The notes under the pieces were generated by a model. It did not search any database. It saw nothing but the letters and a program-made list of their open reading frames with translations, and was not told the origin of the DNA. The position numbers and the translations under genes were made by a program. Below, in pieces: positions 6,043-7,528 of a DNA stretch of 7,528 nucleotides; within the stretch, counting starts at the first letter, position 1, and each line of letters opens with the position of its first letter. This DNA comes from an uncultured Erysipelotrichaceae bacterium (lineage in GTDB: Bacteria; Bacillota_I; Bacilli_A; RF39; UBA660), in NCBI GenBank assembly GCA_902783405.1, contig CACZQZ010000106.1, positions 1 through 7,528 on the forward strand. The letters run 5' to 3'.

Positions 6043-6060
6043 CTTCTTCTTGAAATAAAT
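5892..6060 (-). promoter_or_regulatory. Structured attenuator/riboswitch-like leader of collar copy 2
   Basis: This has the same architecture as the leader at 4986-5169: 20-nt conserved block (6042-6023), GTTTG (6016-6012), GCAAATGTGATA (6007-5996), TATCACGTTTGC (5980-5969), hairpin CGTTTGC/GCAAACG (5975-5957), G9 terminator and ribosome binding site (5905-5900). The 12-pair stem is kept although two positions differ between copies (A-U here against G·U in copy 1). I find no convincing promoter: a TTGTTT in the inverted repeat at 6081-6119 lacks a well-spaced -10, so the upstream limit is approximate. Confidence 0.6.
5933..5957 (-). terminator. Leader terminator with G9 tract, collar copy 2
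   Basis: On the minus strand nine G (5957-5949), loop TAAA and CCTCCTC (5944-5938) give a 7-pair stem with two G·U pairs, followed by TTTTT (5937-5933). It lies 27 nt before the ribosome binding site. The first G also belongs to the CGTTTGC/GCAAACG hairpin, so the two structures abut. Confidence 0.7.
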
Positions 6061-6080
6061 TATGTAATATCAAAATTTTG

Positions 6081-6119
6081 GGAATATTACTATAATCTAT
6101 AGTAAACAAGTAATATTCC
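6081..6119. repeat. 11-bp perfect inverted repeat between the BspA-like gene and collar leader 2
   Basis: GGAATATTACT (6081-6091) and AGTAATATTCC (6109-6119) are perfect inverted repeats 17 bp apart. Inside lies a second overlapping one, ACTATA-ATC-TATAGT (6089-6103). It begins just after the stop of the BspA-like gene. On the minus strand it lacks a T-tail, so it is either a poor terminator or mRNA-end hairpin, or an operator at the place where the collar copy 2 promoter should be. Confidence 0.5.
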
Positions 6120-6120
6120 T

Positions 6121-7528
6121 TTAATTTGCGTTAAATATTTCAGATAATTCATCTATTGAACATTCTGCAGTTGTACATGTTGTATGGGCTGAATTACTGT
6201 AAGATAATTGATATGAACTAAATATATTTGTTGTTTTTTCTACGTGACTTATTTTAAGTTCATCTACATTTAACGTTTGTAGTGATGGTGTATTGTAGAA
6301 CATATAAGACATATCCTTAACATAAGAAGTATCAAAATAATTTAAATTTTTGACTTCTATCAAACCTGTAAAATCTTTAAACATAGTTGATTCATCAAAA
6401 TTACCTACAACGCCATCATCAGCACCTATATATAATTTATACTTACCTGTTCCATTTTGCATAATATATGCCATAACAGATCCAGATTGAGAATCAGAAA
6501 CATCATAAGATGCAATTAGAGTACCAGATGGTTGTGTTTTTGAATTCATAAATTCTACAGACGTAATATTGGCTTTATATGGTGATATTGTTGTTTGAAA
6601 ATCTGGCCCTGAAACCATTATTGTATCTAATGTAGAAGGAGTCTTATTTATACGACGATATAACTCATCTATCGAACACTCTACTGTCGTACAATCTGTA
6701 TACGCTGGATAAGTATATGCCACATGATATGAATTAAACATATTTGTCATATTGACTGCAGCACTCATATCTAAGTCATCTAAATTAATTGTTGCTATTT
6801 TTGGAGTGTGATAGAACATATAAGACATATTTGTTGTACTACTAGAATCAAAATAATTTAAATTTCTAACTTCTGTTAAACTTATAAAGTCTTTAAACAT
6901 TGTTGATTCATTCGTGTTAGCTATAACGCCATCTTTTCCGCCAATGTATAATTTATATTTTCCTGTTCCATTTTGTATTACATATGCCATAACAGTATTT
7001 CTCTGTCTTTCAGATACATCATATGTTGCTATTAAAGTACCTGATGGTTGTGTTTTTGAATTCATAAATTCTACAGACGTAATATTGTCTCTATATGATG
7101 CCATTGTAGTTTGGAAATTAGGACCTGATTCCATCACTGGAGATGATGGTTCAACAGCGAATGTTGTACTGCATGAATTTGTATTTCCAGCTTCATCTTT
7201 TACATATCCATAATACGTTGCATTTTCAGCAGTTGCATTTATAGTAAGTGTTGTTTTACTATTATATGTAACTGTTGAGCTAGCAATTAATCCATAATTA
7301 CTTAATACACCATTAGCTGTACCAACTTTATCTGATTTATTTAAAGTAATTGTTGCAGTATCAAAATAAACTGCAGGTGAACTTTGTCCTAAATCTCCAG
7401 TAATTGATAAACTACATGTTGGTTTTGTATTATCAAATTTGTATGGACCATATCTATGGTATACTACTGAACTTACAGTTGTATTAGTATTTCCTGTTCC
7501 TCCAGTACTTATATTTGATAAATTATCA
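6121..7528 (-). CDS. BspA-like surface protein (Ig-like domain + BspA/DUF285 repeat modules), C-terminal part
   Basis: The frame is open from the window edge to TAA at 6123-6121, so 468 C-terminal residues are visible; the apparent start at 7137 is internal. Visible residues 30-128 form an Ig-like domain ('DNTKPTCSLSITGD' ... 'YYGYVKDEAGNTNSCS') with Cys38 and Cys119 placed to form a disulfide. Two modules of about 172 residues follow (131-302 and 303-468). Each opens with '(S)GP(N/D)FQTT', has the BspA preamble ('ITSVEFMNSKTQPSGTLIA', 'NGTGKYKLYIG', 'ESTMFKDF'), one or two short 'MSYMF' leucine-rich units, and ends 'CTT(V/A)ECSIDEL'. BspA-type proteins bind host or bacterial surface ligands. 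The chain stops after the last module with no LPXTG or C-terminal membrane anchor, so attachment must come from the missing N-terminus, if at all. Confidence 0.85.
   Translation of the reverse strand, partial: DNLSNISTGGTGNTNTTVSSVVYHRYGPYKFDNTKPTCSLSITGDLGQSSPAVYFDTATITLNKSDKVGTANGVLSNYGLIASSTVTYNSKTTLTINATAENATYYGYVKDEAGNTNSCSTTFAVEPSSPVMESGPNFQTTMASYRDNITSVEFMNSKTQPSGTLIATYDVSERQRNTVMAYVIQNGTGKYKLYIGGKDGVIANTNESTMFKDFISLTEVRNLNYFDSSSTTNMSYMFYHTPKIATINLDDLDMSAAVNMTNMFNSYHVAYTYPAYTDCTTVECSIDELYRRINKTPSTLDTIMVSGPDFQTTISPYKANITSVEFMNSKTQPSGTLIASYDVSDSQSGSVMAYIMQNGTGKYKLYIGADDGVVGNFDESTMFKDFTGLIEVKNLNYFDTSYVKDMSYMFYNTPSLQTLNVDELKISHVEKTTNIFSSYQLSYSNSAHTTCTTAECSIDELSEIFNAN
6527..7087 (-). repeat. 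Tandem 516-bp module repeat inside the BspA-like gene
   Basis: The two 172-codon modules are offset by 516 bp. Within them 6527-6571 and 7043-7087 are identical over 45 bp (encoding most of 'ITSVEFMNSKTQPS'), while the flanks differ at many positions. Such identity can support recombination that adds or removes modules. Confidence 0.8.

Noticed and set aside
7135..7137. A GTG at 7137 as the start of the BspA-like gene.
   Set aside because: The frame continues upstream without a stop to the window edge and encodes a recognisable Ig-like domain directly joined to the modules.
6914..7213. A 99-codon plus-strand frame antisense to the BspA-like gene.
   Set aside because: It lies wholly inside a convincing minus-strand coding region and does not resemble a protein.

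Overview
This is an AT-rich window in which every gene is on the minus strand. It suggests a low-GC Firmicute, most like the uncultured gut Bacilli/Erysipelotrichia/RF39 type. The grounds are the Gram-positive Pol I without proofreading, GAGG/AAGGA ribosome binding sites, short A-stem/T-tail terminators, and surface proteins built from a signal peptide, a 'TTVKAALDNLY' segment, BspA-type repeats and tail-collar domains. Tryptophan is TGG wherever I checked, so the code looks standard rather than Mycoplasma-like. The lineage is an inference.

Layout in transcription order (right to left). (1) 7528-6121: the C-terminal part of a large BspA-like surface protein, with an Ig-like domain followed by two 172-residue modules. 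(2) 5891-5253 and 4985-4329: two paralogous secreted proteins with phage tail-collar/baseplate domains. Each has its own terminator, and each is preceded by a long, conserved, structured leader ending in an intrinsic terminator and containing a poly-G tract. No other phage gene is visible. (3) 4105-1526: polA. (4) 1481-630: a cation diffusion facilitator. (5) 482-1: the N-terminal part of a PD-(D/E)XK (Rpn-type) nuclease, with a strong promoter and a hairpin that hides its ribosome binding site.

The left half (polA, CDF) is ordinary housekeeping sequence. The right half reads as a cell-surface locus that probably mediates attachment or interaction with host or neighbouring cells. The most interesting part is the pair of leaders at about 4986-5169 and 5892-6060. 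They share a strictly conserved 20-nt block and four mutually exclusive pairing segments, with base changes that preserve pairing. In each the terminator stem is built on a G7 or G9 run. This looks like a cis-regulatory attenuator, possibly a riboswitch or phase-variable switch, controlling secreted collar proteins. I could not match it to a riboswitch class I know.
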